The notes beneath the pieces are model-generated. The model was not told where the DNA came from and did not search any database. It saw only the letters and a program-made list of their open reading frames with translations. 64,000 bases of DNA from Microplitis mediator. Its lineage: Eukaryota; Arthropoda; Insecta; Hymenoptera; Braconidae. Where the stretch lies: NCBI RefSeq assembly GCF_029852145.1, contig NC_079971.1, positions 13,497,697 through 13,561,696 of the forward strand. Reading direction: 5' to 3'. The position numbers were made by a program, and so were the translations under genes. Below, in pieces: positions 14,739 through 26,613 of this stretch; positions within the stretch are counted from its first letter, which is position 1, and each line of letters opens with the position of its first letter.

Positions 14739-16113
14739 AAAAAGTCTCTCATTATTTTTTGATAAATCGATCTGTTCAAAAGTTATTGGAGCTTAAAGTC
14801 AAGTTAGTCTAAATTTCGAGATCTTTTTACTTTTCTGGTGAAACTATCGGACTTATCATAAAATGTCATAAAATCTTGTTTGGAGACAATTTTATTTCCT
14901 ACAAATAATTTTTTCTAAATTCTGCATTCTTTTCTAGTTATTTCCATTCAAATGCCAAGCTCCTAAAAAAATAGTGTTCTGATTAATTTAAAGAGCTCGG
15001 CATTAAAATGGAAATAACTTGAAGAAAATGCAGAATTAAAAAAAAAAATTGTCAAAGACAATGTGTAGGAGATAAAATTGTCTACAAAAAAATCCTATGA
15101 CATTCTATGATAAGTCCGATAGTTTCACCTAGTCCAGTCGAGTTAAGGACTTGTGCTGGTGGATAATTCCTGGCCGACTAATTTTTCCACAGAATGATTC
15201 AAAATATGCTAAAACTACGACAACCGAAAAAATCCACCTAAAAAAAGCGTCGCAAATATGTTTTTTTATAACAAAATGGTCAAAATTCCGGTTTAACGCA
15301 AATACCTACACAGAAAAAAAAATTATTTGGCTCAAAGAAATTTTTCTTAAGCCAAGAAACTTTTGAGGGTATGGAATGAAAAACGAGCTCTTCTTGACGC
15401 AAGTAAAAAAATTCCTTGGATTTTAAATCTTGAACAAAAAAAAAAAATTTTTGACTCAATACATTTTCAAAGATTGATTCAACAGTTGAGTTACTTAATT
15501 TAATAATTAAAATTTCTTGATTTAATAAATATTGTTCCTTACTGTAATATATTTGTTACTTTAACAAAAAAATATAAATGTTCAGTACAAGAAAGCTACA
15601 ACGTTGAATAAAGTAATGCGATGTTTTAAGTCAATAAACAGTAATAACTTGAACTAAAATACAAATCGCGAACCAAGAGCACTGCGAGCTTAAGCCAAGT
15701 AAGTTTTCTCTTGGATTCACGCAGAGGTTCTCCCACTCTTTTCTCAGTACTCTATCTTTGTCGCTCCTACACAAGAAATGAATATTTTGTCCACGCTATA
15801 AGGTTTAGTAGATAAAATTTAAAAAGCAAGATAATAATAATTATTTTTTATATGTTATAATTATTCGTAAGTTTAGCAAGTATATATTTTAATTATTATA
15901 AATTCAGCTATTTTCGGAATTTCCGAGTGAAACTATATTTGCTTTATTCTAATTTAAAATAAAATATTCTTAAATCAAGAAAACTTGATGGTTTACAAAT
16001 GAAGGCAAAATTTTTTTTATTATTATTCGATAAAGAAATTTTATTTAGCTTAGTCTTAAATATATATAATACTGAATAGCTTTAAGTAAAAGAATAAATT
16101 TTTACTTTTAAAT

Positions 16114-16198
16114 GCGTGTGGTTGCCGAGTGGTCTAAAGCACATGACTCAAACTGGATCTCTATCTAAGGGTCGGCAGTTCGAGTCCCATCATACGTC
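16114..16198 (+). repeat. tRNA-Leu-like head, probably a tRNA-derived SINE
   Basis: The 85-base segment has an A-box-like GCCGAGTGGTC and a B-box-like AGTTCGAGTCCC. Acceptor-like ends GCGTGTG/CATACGT can pair with two wobbles, and CAA sits where a Leu anticodon would be. The anticodon stem does not pair well and no CCA-ready tail is evident, so a working tRNA gene is unlikely. The sequence downstream to about 16290 could be the SINE body. Confidence 0.45.
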
Positions 16199-16307
16199 AA
16201 AAAAATTAAAATTCCTTCTTTACCGATGGTAAAAAAATGACATTTAACCTCTCCAGGGAGGGATAAATAAGCTGTACAGAGTTAAATAAATTTTTTAAAC
16301 AGAAAAA

Positions 16308-16530
16308 ATTATTTCTTGAAAAACCAAGAGAAAAAAATACTTGGGTTGAGAATCAAATCACTTTAAACCAAGAAAAAAAATACTTGGGCTAAGAATCAAA
16401 TCTCTTTAAACCAAGAAAAAAAAATAATTGAGTCGAAAATTAAATTATATTAAGCCAAGAAAAAATACTGGAATCAAAAATCTAAATACTTTAAACCGAA
16501 TAAAAAAATACTTGAGATAAGTCTGAAATG
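16308..16530. repeat. Degenerate tandem repeat, unit about 57 bp
   Basis: Four to five units share the pattern ACCAAGAAAAAAAATACTTG followed by a variable AATC...TTTAA stretch. Related words occur at 15330-15420 and at 16540-16720. No gene is associated. Confidence 0.5.
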
Positions 16531-18281
16531 TTTTTAAACAAAAACAAAAGTTTTTCAAGCTGAATAATTCTATTCTTGAATCGAGATAGTTATTTATTCA
16601 ATAAAGAAATTAGCTTCTAAATCCAAATTTTGTTGTTATTTGAATCAAAAACAAAATGTAAGCTTGATTCAAGAAAAAATTTGGGAAGAACGTAAATTCC
16701 TTAGTTCAAGTAATCCTTTTTTTCTGTGTAACAAACTATAGCACATGGATAAAAAAAACTTCTTATAAAACTTGAAGAAAAAAAAATAATGAATAAAATG
16801 AGCCCTCATTTAAGTTCCTACGAGCTGTAATTTATAAATTATTTAAATGTTAATTAATTTTCTCGTCAACTCGATGTTATTTTTAATCCATCAGCTGTCC
16901 CGACGCCGAAACTTCTCGAAGTGTGACGATGTATGACGAAGCTGCTCACGCGCTCGTTCGGGACATTTAAAATTTGAAAAATTTCTTTTTATTTTTAAGT
17001 TGAAAGTCATTAATATTTCATTTAACGGAAAAATTAAATATTAATTAAATTTTTATTCCTATTAAAAATAATTAAATGGTTCAATTCTTAGCTTAAATGT
17101 TTTCAAACAATATTAAAAATTCAAAATATGTTCTTTTCCGTAATTTATTTTATTTATTGTTACAATCGATTGCCTAATTTTTCAAATTTCTTAAAATTAT
17201 TAATCAAAATTACCTTATAATTAAATATATACATTTTATACTTTATAACAAAATTTAAAATATTTCCATAAAATTATTGTGTTGTAATAATAATTAAATA
17301 AAAACATGCCAGGACTAGTTGGTGGTTGGGATGTTTGAAAAATACGCATATTTCAAAATATAACAATATTTTTATTTGTCACAGCACAAAATATTACTGG
17401 GTTGCAAATTAAATAGTTTATTTAATTTATAAATACTGTTTGAATGTCTGAGCTCATGAATACGTGAATAATTGAATGCAAATTATTGAGTTGAGCTCGA
17501 GTAAATAATGAATTAAAAATAATCAAGTTGAGTTTAATTGAACACTGAGTTGAATGCAAAAATGTCATGATAATAAGTAACATGATGTCAGAGGTTACTG
17601 AGCGACGTGAATTATTGAACACATTAATTACTATTTTTAATAGCACTGAATACATAAATATTTTTGTTATTGAGTTTTAATAGTGATGATCACTTAATTG
17701 AATTGAATTTAATGAGCTCATGATAAATTACACTGATTTTAATTTATTTGTTGAACACGTGGTAGCATGATAGCAGAGGCTACTGAGCGAAATATAACTT
17801 TTAAATTAATTAAGAAATTGAGCATAATGATAATTAAATAAATAATAAAACTGAGTCTTTTAAATTAATTGAGCACTGATAGCAAGTAAATGTTTAATAA
17901 ATAATGCACCTGTTGCTTTCTCGATGATATAACCTCGTCAGGAACAGGTTGTAGAACGCTGGATTTCTTGAAGTTGTTTTATATTTATTTTTTGAGCTCT
18001 GAGCTCGCAATTATAAAAATAATTATATTTTTAGATAGAGTTATGAACCCTTAACGTAGTTTATTGATTACTTTTAATGATTTACTCGAGATGAGCGCAA
18101 TTTTAATAGATTATACAAAACACGTGGTGACACTTGAAATTGTATAAACGAATAGATAATGGCGTCGGTCTTCTTGCCACGAGGCAGGATAAATTCATGC
18201 GCATGCGTCGCACAGTGCTAGTCAAGTTCTCATAGATGGACACTAGGCCCCAGTAGGCGCTGCCTCTTTTTGCCGGAAGTT

Positions 18282-18309
18282 CAACTACATTCAAATTTGA
18301 ATGTAGTTG
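18282..18309. repeat. Perfect 28-bp palindrome
   Basis: The arm CAACTACATTCAAA is followed directly by its complement, with no loop. It lies at the edge of a somewhat GC-richer patch (18140-18290). Confidence 0.7.
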
Positions 18310-18925
18310 TGATTACGCAACATATTGATTCCAACAAAAGTATTAATGTAATATAATTTGGCATGAAAGGACGTTTGTGCGTAAGCTGAAAATAATGACC
18401 ATGATGAATTTTCTGATTCATCTGATGACGAAATTTAAAATTAATTTTTATTAATGTAAATTTCTTTTTAATTATGATTCAATAATTAATATTATTATTT
18501 ATTATATTTACCAGTATTATTAATACTAATATTATTATTATTTTTACCATTATAATTATTATTATCGTTATTTTGATAATTTCGAACTGGGAATCGAACC
18601 CAGATCAATTCAGCATATTCTGAATCATTCTATGGAAAAATTAGTCGGCCAGGAATCATCACCAGCAAGAGTTACTTTTTGGACCTAACTTGACTGGACT
18701 AACCGGAAAAGTAAAAAGATCTCGAAATTTACTCTAACTTGACTTTAAGCTCCAATTACTTTTAAACAGATGGATTTATCAAAAAATAATAAAAGACTAT
18801 TTTAGGTAGATTTTTCTAAAATCTAACTATTGTATTTGTCCTCATGGTCGATTTTTCAAGGAATTTTGTCACAACCTATCATAATTAGTTGAGTAGGGTT
18901 CGAAAATACCATCCGTTAAAAAATT

Positions 18926-18927
18926 TA

Positions 18928-19006
<79 letters not shown>
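18926..19006. repeat. (AT)n microsatellite
   Basis: About 80 bases of nearly pure AT dinucleotides. Open frames reading Ile-Tyr repeats here are artefacts. Confidence 0.95.
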
Positions 19007-19007
<1 letters not shown>

Positions 19008-19011
<4 letters not shown>

Positions 19012-19395
19012 CACAGCGGCAGTTTTGACGACAATTTTTGACAATATACGGCAGGTTTGACGACATTTGGTGGGTTTGACGACTGTCGTCAAAGTCAAAA
19101 GCATACAACAGTGGTTTCGACGACATCTCAAAACTGCCATTTGGAGAAAATGGCAGTTTTGAAGAATGTATATGCTGTTATACGTATAAAATATAAACGT
19201 TTATACTAATATACGGCCACTTTGACGACATTAATCTAGTAATAAATGGCAAGTTTCACGACATTTAGTAGATTTCACGACACAAATCGGTGTTAGTTAG
19301 ACTTTAAACGGCAGAATTGACGACATTTTTAGGTATAACACGGCAGATTCCACGACATACGGCAGTTTTGACTACTATCGTCAAAGCCGACCATG
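19008..19395. repeat. Array of GGCAGTTTTGACGAC-like words (copy 1)
   Basis: At least nine variants of a roughly 15-base word (GGCAGTTTTGACGAC, GGCAGGTTTGACGAC, GGCCACTTTGACGAC, GGCAGAATTGACGAC and others) occur at irregular 15-60 base spacing, some also in complement (GTCGTCAAAG). A second, shorter copy is at 23871-24005. No coding signal. Confidence 0.6.
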
Positions 19396-19979
19396 AATAT
19401 AATTGTGGGTTAAGAACGCTCGTGAGAAAATGAATCAGATTTCCGTAGATTTAAATTTTGGAATAGATCTAAGTGCACGAATTAAATATAGCTGATGGAA
19501 GCAGGTGTGCAGAGATCTTTGCAAATCTGCAGAAATCTATGTAGATCTACGTAACTCTATTCAGATCTACGTATATCTAACCCATTTCTTTACGGGCACG
19601 ACTTAACTTACGTAGATAGTAAATACTTAGTGTAAATATCCCAGATTTCTACTCTCTAAAAGTGTATTAGAGAAGTTTTCACTGATTCTCTTTATCAGTG
19701 CTAACATGTTGCAATAATGATATGTGAAATTTTATCCAATGAATGAATTCATTTAACTATACTGATAGAACAGTGTTTCAGACTAAAATATCTTTTAATA
19801 TTCATGAACTGTTGTCAGTATGTTTAACAGTTATTTGCTGAGATTTTTACTGAACAACCTAATTTTTACGCTGCTATATTTGTAAAATTCATTTTTAATT
19901 TTCCTTCAATAGAAATTAAATACCCATCTAACAATGTTTTTCAATTCTTGAGCAAATCTGCTCTCAAGATCAATAGGTG

Positions 19980-21080
19980 ATAGTGTCTTTTTCTACGTAT
20001 GTGTCTTTCTGCAGATACTTGTAACCAGATCGAAATTACAAGCCTAGTGCAAGCCTTACACAAGAAATTCTTGCCAGATTATAACTCAATTCTGGAGAAA
20101 GACTATAGTTGGAAATTGTTGCGCCAAGTTCACTCAACACTGAAAAAAAAAATTTGCTATCATAACAAAAATCAAGACTACGCAGCTATTTGTTATGATA
20201 ACAAAACTATCTTGGTTAACGCAACGAAGTGACATTTGTTGTGGTAAGTAAAGTGAAGTTACTGTTGTAACAAATGATACGTGTTGAAGAAAAATTTTTC
20301 GAACACGCATAGAATTCTGTGCTTTAATTAGGTGAACAATATCATTAAGAATTTATCACGAGTTTTTTATTTTTGACATAAATTGCGTTTGTAAAATATA
20401 GTTAAAATATTAAACGCTATTTATTTTGTAAAATATACCAATATGTTTAAGTATAGCTAAAGGCGCCTTCAAGAAGTGATTTTTCTGACTCAAGAGAATA
20501 TATCAAGAAGCGATAATATTTAAGGTGAAGTAAAATTGTTCCAAGTCAAGAAATTTTTCTTATCTTAGGAATTTCTTTCTGTTCTAAAACAACTCAGATC
20601 TATCTGAAAAATTCCTGGTTTCAGTAAACTTTTTCTTCCATCTAGTACATTGCTAAAGTTTATAGTCTGTATTGGACATAGTTGTGAACGTGATGCTTGG
20701 CCCAATTTGGACATTTTACTTACCACAACAAATGTCACTTCGTTGCGTTAATCAAGATAGTTTTGTTATCATAACAAATAGCTGCGTAGTCTTGATTTTT
20801 GTTATGATAGCAAATTTTTTTTTTTCAGTGAAAATTTACTAAGGCTCAAAATTGACCTTGAGCCTTGAGTACATCTTGAGCAAGCCATGCGTAAGTACCC
20901 ACTGTAAGTTACTGGCGCAAGAAATACGTCAAACACTTTTTCATTACACCATGTTCAGGATATCTTCAATCTTCTTGCGTACGATACCACAAGCAAGACA
21001 TACACAAATCTTAACATAGGTTTCTTGATACACAATCTTGCGAAAGACACATACATAGAAAAAGACACTAGCAGCTAGGG
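19980..21080. repeat. Older palindromic repeat hosting a younger MITE
   Basis: The segment around GTGTCTTTTTCTA (about 19983) is complementary to the segment near 21045-21070 (TAGAAAAAGACACTAG), and weaker pairing continues inwards. The younger MITE at 20138-20830 lies near its centre. Confidence 0.45.
20138..20830. repeat. MITE with about 118-bp terminal inverted repeats
   Basis: Begins CACTGAAAAAAA and ends TTTTTTTCAGTG. The arms stay nearly identical in complement through the CATTTGTTGTGGTAAGTAAA block. The 450-bp centre is non-coding. The target duplication is not clear. Confidence 0.65.
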
Positions 21081-21691
21081 TCCTTGCTAAAGATACTTAC
21101 TCCATAATCTTGCTCTAACACGTGTTACTAGAGTAACCGTGCATTCTCAAAAGTCATGCTATAAAGACCTCAGAATATCCATAATTTAATTTTCTTTTTA
21201 ACTTTTCGCTGAAAAAATCGATGATTTCTGATACATTTGAAAAGTTATTTTTTCTAGTATTTTCAATTTTCAATCAAAATATACATGAATAATTTATTAC
21301 GTAACGAATGTATTGCAGATAAATTTTCAGATTACTTAATTTATAAAAGCAGTCGGATAATGTATGTGAATATTAGATTTAAAATTAGAAGTAATATTAT
21401 TAAAGTTTCAAAATAAACATTACAATATTTGTCCAGACTCTCCTCTTTAGATATGTAGATGAATTTGGAACATAAATGAGTCACAACTACATTCTTGGAA
21501 AACTCTCTTGCAGAGGATTGAATAATTTACAAAGGATTTTCCGATTTATAAACTGAATAATTTATTCTTCTCTTGAAACGACTAATTACTCAGACATAGA
21601 AAAATTTTCCGTAAAATTTTAACAGAAATAACCAATAGTGCACCCGTCAAAATTTTCTGATAAACCCACATATAGTTTAATATGTCCACTA

Positions 21692-22987
21692 GAGTGACTC
21701 GTTTGGAGCGACTATTTTTTTTCCATCGCCACTTAAAAATATTGTTATAGACATTGAAAAAAAATTCCCTGCAAGTTTCAGCACTTCATTTTAATTTTGA
21801 GAACTTTATATTTGATTTTGAAGTTGTCCCTTTAAAATACATAGAAAAGTTAGGATTTTTTTTCAATTCTCTATAACTCAGCTGCATTTCAACTTATCAA
21901 ATCGTGGATAACGATTTTTTAGGAAATTTGATTCTCTACAAAGAAGGTTCTCTTAGTGAAGTGGCTTACTTTGTTCGTTCACGTGATATAGGAATTTTTG
22001 TAATTTTGTAAATAAAATATTTGTAAAAAATTTTTCCGAAACTCATCAATTTTAACACTTCAGATTTTTATAAATGGATTAAATTTATGGATGAAAAATT
22101 ATTTACTGATTTAAAATAGACATTAAATGGAATTTGGTCGAATTTTGAGAAAAATATTTTATTTACAAAATTATTAAAACCCTCGCAGATTTGAATCACG
22201 GTGGGAACACGGTGGGTTTGTTCCATTTTACCACTGTGATTACGCGGTGTATCCACCGTGATTCCACGGTGGCTTGACCACTGTGTATACACGGTGTTTC
22301 CACTTTGATTACGCGGTGGATACACCATGGAACCACAGTGGTGAAATAGCACAAAGCCACCGTGGAATCACGGTGGATACACCGCGTAATCACAGTGGAT
22401 ACACTGTGTATACCCGGTGGTGAAATGGAACAAACCCACCGTGTAACCACGGTGGATCCACGGTGTTTCCACTTCCACGGTGTTTTCACCGTGATTCAAA
22501 TTTGCGAGGGAATCCCTATATCACGTGAACGAAGAATTTGATCCACTTAACTAGAAGGGTCTTTTTTGTAAAGAATCAATTGTTCCAAAAAATCGTACTC
22601 TGCATTTTTACTTTAAATTTCGTTATTTAGTTAATATCAACAAAATACAAGATATTATTAAAAAAAACTATTTTCCAAATCATGACTGAAAAAACAATTG
22701 AAGTTCGAGTAAAATTACTAAGAAGAATTTTGAAGCGTATTGAATTACCTACAAAATACAGCAAACGGCGACCCGAAAACATGAAATGCGGCTGGGTTAT
22801 AGAAATTTGAAAACAAAATCGTAACTTTCCTATATATTTTAAATGGAAAAACTTTAAAATCAAATTTAAAGTACTTAATATTAAAATTAAGAGCTGAAAC
22901 TTGCAAGAAATTTTTTTTTTTTAATGCCTATAACAAAATTTTTATGTCAGAGTGAAAAAACAAATAGTCGCTCCAAACGAATCACCT
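21692..22987. repeat. MITE-like element with TA flanks and a palindromic CACGGTGG core
   Basis: The ends read GAGTGACTCGTTTGGAGCG and, in complement, AGGTGATTCGTTTGGAGCG, each next to TA (21690-21691 and 22988-22989). Pairing continues inwards; TCACGTGAACGAA-type blocks flank the centre. The core at 22195-22500 is a dense array of CCACGGTGG/CACCGTG words. No transposase. Confidence 0.6.
22195..22500. repeat. Dense array of CACGGTGG / CCACCGTG words
   Basis: About twenty 7-9-base words of the CACGGTGG/CCACCGTG type, often spaced by GATTAC-GCGG or GATAC. They are arranged so that the left half is complementary to the right half. Its base composition is far richer in G and C than the surroundings. 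Confidence 0.75.
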
Positions 22988-23049
22988 TAATGTTCGCACT
23001 AAGGTGTTTTAGAGAAAAAAAAATTTTTTTTGGCATTCAAAAATTAAAA

Positions 23050-23745
23050 GTATACCTGAAAATAAAAATATTGTTGCCAATCCGAGCTCTTAATAATAAT
23101 ATTAAGGTTTGCCTCAATCCATTTTTCTATTTTCCACTGAAAATAACACAGAAAAAAAAATTTTTTTTTTTCGAATTTTCCAGCTCACAAACCAATCAAC
23201 GAATTTTTATGCACATTAAACATTTTTGTAGGAAATGAAACGCTCTATAAAAAAAGTTTCTTATCATTTTTCGATAAATTCCACTGTTCAAAAGTTATTC
23301 AAGTTTCAAGTCAAATTTATAGTAAATTGTGAGATCTTTTCACTTTTCGGCAAAACTATCAGTTCTATCACAAAATGTCATGGACTTTTTTTGTAGGTAT
23401 TTTTATTGCTTACAAATTATCACAAATAAAGTTTTTCGAAATTCCGCATTGTTTTCGAGTTATTTTCATTTCAATTTCAAGCTCTTAAAATCAATAGAAA
23501 TCTATTTTTGATACTTGAATAACTTTTGAACAGTGGAATTTATTAAAAAATGGTAAGAAACTTTTTTCGTAGTGCTTTTAATTTCCTTCAAGAATATTTA
23601 TTGTGTATAAAAATCCGTTGATTGGTTAGTAGACTAGAACATTCTGAATCAAAAAAAATTTTTTTTTCCTGTGTCATTTAAATGTAAAATAGAAAAATGG
23701 ATTAAGGCAAACCTTAATATTATTATTAAGAGCTCGAATTGGTAC
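23050..23745. repeat. Inverted-repeat element
   Basis: The block GAGCTCTTAATAATAATATT (about 23079) and the following AAGGTTTGCC...ATGG segment recur in complement at about 23695-23745. The roughly 600-bp interior is non-coding. Confidence 0.55.
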
Positions 23746-23870
23746 CAAAATTTCTATTTTTAGTTTTACTTTTCATTTTTAAATATCAAAAAAAAAATTT
23801 GTTTTTTTTTTTTTAAACACCCTAGCCCACATATAGTGTATATCAATATATCCAATACGGTCTGAAATGT

Positions 23871-24005
23871 ATGCATAGCGGCAGTTTTGACGAAAATTTT
23901 TGACAACATACGGCAGGTTTGACGACATTTGGTGGGTTTGACGACTGTCGTCAAAGTGAAAAGCATACGACAGTGGATTTGACGACATCTCAAAACTGCC
24001 ATTTG
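23871..24005. repeat. GGCAGTTTTGACGAC-like array (copy 2)
   Basis: Nearly the same as 19008-19143, with a few substitutions, and ending at the same CTGCCATTTGGAGAAAATG phrase. This shows that a fixed unit of about 140 bp is dispersed. Confidence 0.65.
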
Positions 24006-24066
24006 GAGAAAATGTATAGAAAATGATAGTCTGTAATTTTGAATACAATTGTAAAATGAATATATA

Positions 24067-25351
24067 TGTTATGTCCGACTATTATTTAATTAATATTTGG
24101 TTGCGTGGATTGGGGCGTTCGGACTAACACATGCAATTTTCGGCTTAAATGTTTTATTCAAGCCTTATTTTATTTTATTTTAGGGATACGTTTCGATGTA
24201 AGTTTTCTTTTAATTCTTAGTTTACTAAAAATGAGTTATATGATATGCGAATTGATACATACGATTTGAAATTTATAGCGTCCTTTTTCCAATTAAATTA
24301 TTGAGGCCGATGGAAAATTTGTTAGAGAATTTAAAAGATAAATTAGTCGCTTATAAACTTCCTACCTTTGCCGTGATAGTTCTCGTTGATTATTTCTCCC
24401 TTCCTTTTTTTTTTTGAAGACTCCTTAGTAGTAGGCCCTTGGACTCCTGAGATGTGCTCCTTGGAGTGGTTGACGATTTCTCTTTCTCTCGTGCAAGCGA
24501 TGACCCGCGAGGGAAGGTGATCAATATTAACTAACTTAATTTTAATTAATGAAGCACAAAAACAGTCTTTCACTTTTTCTTTCGTTTTATTCAACTATTA
24601 AACTTTAATTGTTTACAAACCAAAAATACCTTTAATTTTTCTTAGTAGAAATTAGAGATGATACTCTTTAAAGGCTTTTATTTTTATGCATAAACATTTG
24701 TTACACTTAAGTATACACTGATATTTTCTTATTCTTTATTAGATTAGTTTTGTGTTTTAATGGAATAAAATTCCTTTAATTTTCCCAAAGGAATTAGAGA
24801 TGCTACTCTTTAAAGGTTATTTCTTTTATTTTCCCACATGTATTCACTGTTAGTTACAATATCTGGTTTTCAATTTTCAATGCACTAAACGGTGCTATTA
24901 ACACTTAACTACGGACTCACAACCGATAACACTTTTTTTTTGTTTTACTTTTCTTTTCTTTAAAGATTTTTCTTCGCGATGCGATTTTATTTTTCTCTCT
25001 TGGAGCGGTATATTTTATATAGATATATATATATTTCTTTATTTCACTGCTATAACTTTTCTTTACTTTGTTTTGTATTTTTTTTATAAAAGCGACGTGG
25101 TCGGTTTTATTTTATTTGTATATAATGGTTTGCGAACTTTATTTCCTGAATAAAATTTTTCGCGGTTTGTTTGGTTTCGAAAGATACTATGTACCGAATA
25201 ATGACTCTTTGTTGAAAACTTTGAATTCAACTAGTGACCGGAAAGCAAGCCTGTGCTCGGTAGAGTAACGTTGCTCTTGAAAAATTTTCGGATGCAACCA
25301 TGGGGCCCGAGTCAGAGGAGGGGGAATTTGCAGCGTCTTACAAAGTGTGAG
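24067..25351 (-). repeat. Partial LTR of the giant gypsy element, inverted and abutting the 5' LTR
   Basis: Reverse complement of positions 25605-26889, colinear with no net indel (every pair sums to 50956). It differs at a two-base site near 25230. It lacks the first 249 bases of the LTR. Only GGGA (25352-25355) separates it from the forward 5' LTR. The base before it starts a TATA (24063-24066) that is repeated after the 3' LTR (44443-44446). Both outer ends of the insertion are therefore U5 ends. Each arm contains two structured-motif copies (24629-24674 and 24773-24816). Confidence 0.85.
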
Positions 25352-25934
25352 GGGATGTTATGTCCGACTCCGGAACCTTTTTCAAAATTCATGCTGAACA
25401 TCCTGAGGAATATCTATTCCATTTCTTATAATAGAAACCAGGATTGATGCAGCTAAGAGGTACAAAAATCGTACCAGTTTTCTTTTCTCATGTCTTTCAT
25501 TCCCTTATTCTTTCCGGCTCCCCACTTAATTTCTCAATCGTCTTCCTATGCGTGGTGACACTCATAATTAACATAGACTTAAATTAAGTTCCGTCAACGG
25601 ACATCTCACACTTTGTAAGACGCTGCAAATTCCCCCTCCTCTGACTCGGGCCCCATGGTTGCATCCGAAAATTTTTCAAGAGCAACGTTACTCTACCGAG
25701 CACAGGCTTGCTTTCCGGTCACTAAGTGAATTCAAAGTTTTCAACAAAGAGTCATTATTCGGTACATAGTATCTTTCGAAACCAAACAAACCGCGAAAAA
25801 TTTTATTCAGGAAATAAAGTTCGCAAACCATTATATACAAATAAAATAAAACCGACCACGTCGCTTTTATAAAAAAAATACAAAACAAAGTAAAGAAAAG
25901 TTATAGCAGTGAAATAAAGAAATATATATATATC

Positions 25935-25942
25935 TATATAAA
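25935..25942 (+). promoter_or_regulatory. Candidate TATA box of the LTR promoter
   Basis: TATATAAA after an AT run in the middle of the LTR. The GC-richer stretch downstream (25950-25985) would hold the start site. Placement is inference; the box sits in AT-rich sequence and could be chance. Confidence 0.3.
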
Positions 25943-26139
25943 ATATACCGCTCCAAGAGAGAAAAATAAAATCGCATCGCGAAGAAAAATCTTTAAAGAA
26001 AAGAAAAGTAAAACAAAAAAAAAGTGTTATCGGTTGTGAGTCCGTAGTTAAGTGTTAATAGCACCGTTTAGTGCATTGAAAATTGAAAACCAGATATTGT
26101 AACTAACAGTGAATACATGTGGGAAAATAAAAGAAATAA

Positions 26140-26183
26140 CCTTTAAAGAGTAGCATCTCTAATTCCTTTGGGAAAATTAAAGG
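26140..26183 (+). repeat. Structured RNA motif, LTR copy a
   Basis: Outer stem CCTTTA/TAAAGG. Hairpin 1 is AGAG(TAGCAT)CTCT. Hairpin 2 pairs AATTCC with GGAAAATT. It is repeated in the 3' LTR at 43693-43736. Confidence 0.75.
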
Positions 26184-26281
26184 AATTTTATTCCATTAAA
26201 ACACAAAACTAATCTAATAAAGAATAAGAAAATATCAGTGTATACTTAAGTGTAACAAATGTTTATGCATAAAAATAAAAG

Positions 26282-26327
26282 CCTTTAAAGAGTATCATCT
26301 CTAATTTCTACTAAGAAAAATTAAAGG
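26282..26327 (+). repeat. Structured RNA motif, LTR copy b
   Basis: Outer stem CCTTTA/TAAAGG. Hairpin 1 is AGAG(TATCAT)CTCT. Hairpin 2 is TTTCT/AAGAAA. It is repeated in the 3' LTR at 43835-43880. Confidence 0.75.
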
Positions 26328-26361
26328 TATTTTTGGTTTGTAAACAATTAAAGTTTAATAG

Positions 26362-26613
26362 TTGAATAAAACGAAAGAAAAAGTGAAAGACTGTTTTTGT
26401 GCTTCATTAATTAAAATTAAGTTAGTTAATATTGATCACCTTCCCTCGCGGGTCATCGCTTGCACGAGAGAAAGAGAAATCGTCAACCACTCCAAGGAGC
26501 ACATCTCAGGAGTCCAAGGGCCTACTACTAAGGAGTCTTCAAAAAAAAAAAGGAAGGGAGAAATAATCAACGAGAACTATCACGGCAAAGGTAGGAAGTT
26601 TATAAGCGACTAA
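26362..26613 (+). CDS. Short basic open frame in the LTR, possible leader exon
   Basis: 83 codons, lysine/arginine-rich with an SSKKKRKG patch like a nuclear-localisation signal. I recognise no domain. It lies wholly within the LTR and is present identically in the 3' LTR and the inverted LTR. The splice donor at 26590/26591 falls within its last codons. It may therefore be the 5' coding exon of spliced messages, giving their proteins a basic N-terminus, or a non-coding by-product. Its start is the first ATG after a structured-motif copy. Confidence 0.35.
   Translation: MNKTKEKVKDCFCASLIKIKLVNIDHLPSRVIACTREREIVNHSKEHISGVQGPTTKESSKKKRKGEIINENYHGKGRKFISD
26590..26591 (+). promoter_or_regulatory. 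Candidate splice donor in the LTR
   Basis: GGCAAAG/GTAGGAAG. The diverged old LTR keeps it as GCAAAG/GTAAGAAA, a better donor, while much of the surrounding sequence has changed. That supports function. Confidence 0.55.

Larger units (their letters stand above)
14750..18803. repeat. Large region bounded by inverted arms, possible composite foldback
   Basis: The left arm (14750-14842 plus 15128-15205) is complementary to the right arm (about 18640-18803). The left arm is split by a smaller palindrome (14843-15127). The 3.4 kb between the arms has no transposase. It holds a tRNA-like SINE head, a tandem repeat and AT-rich filler. A tRNA T-arm-like hairpin (TTCGATTCCC on the minus strand, about 18585-18605) lies just inside the right arm. 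Whether this is one element or stacked insertions is unclear. Confidence 0.4.

Noticed and set aside
16114..16198. Functional tRNA-Leu gene
   Set aside because: The anticodon stem does not pair and the B-box is altered; it sits in repeat-rich DNA, so a SINE head is more likely.
18869..19140. Ile-Tyr-repeat open frames
   Set aside because: They are translations of the AT microsatellite.
22195..22500. CRISPR-like array
   Set aside because: Words occur in both orientations with short irregular spacing at the centre of a foldback element in a eukaryotic genome; there are no unique spacers and no cas genes.
25688..25888. 66-codon minus-strand frame repeated in all three LTR copies
   Set aside because: It repeats only because the LTR repeats, it runs against transcription of the element, and it shows no domain.
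26140..26183. Structured motif as a hammerhead ribozyme
   Set aside because: It is a three-way junction but lacks the CUGAUGA and GAAA core arrangement; no cleavage site can be assigned.
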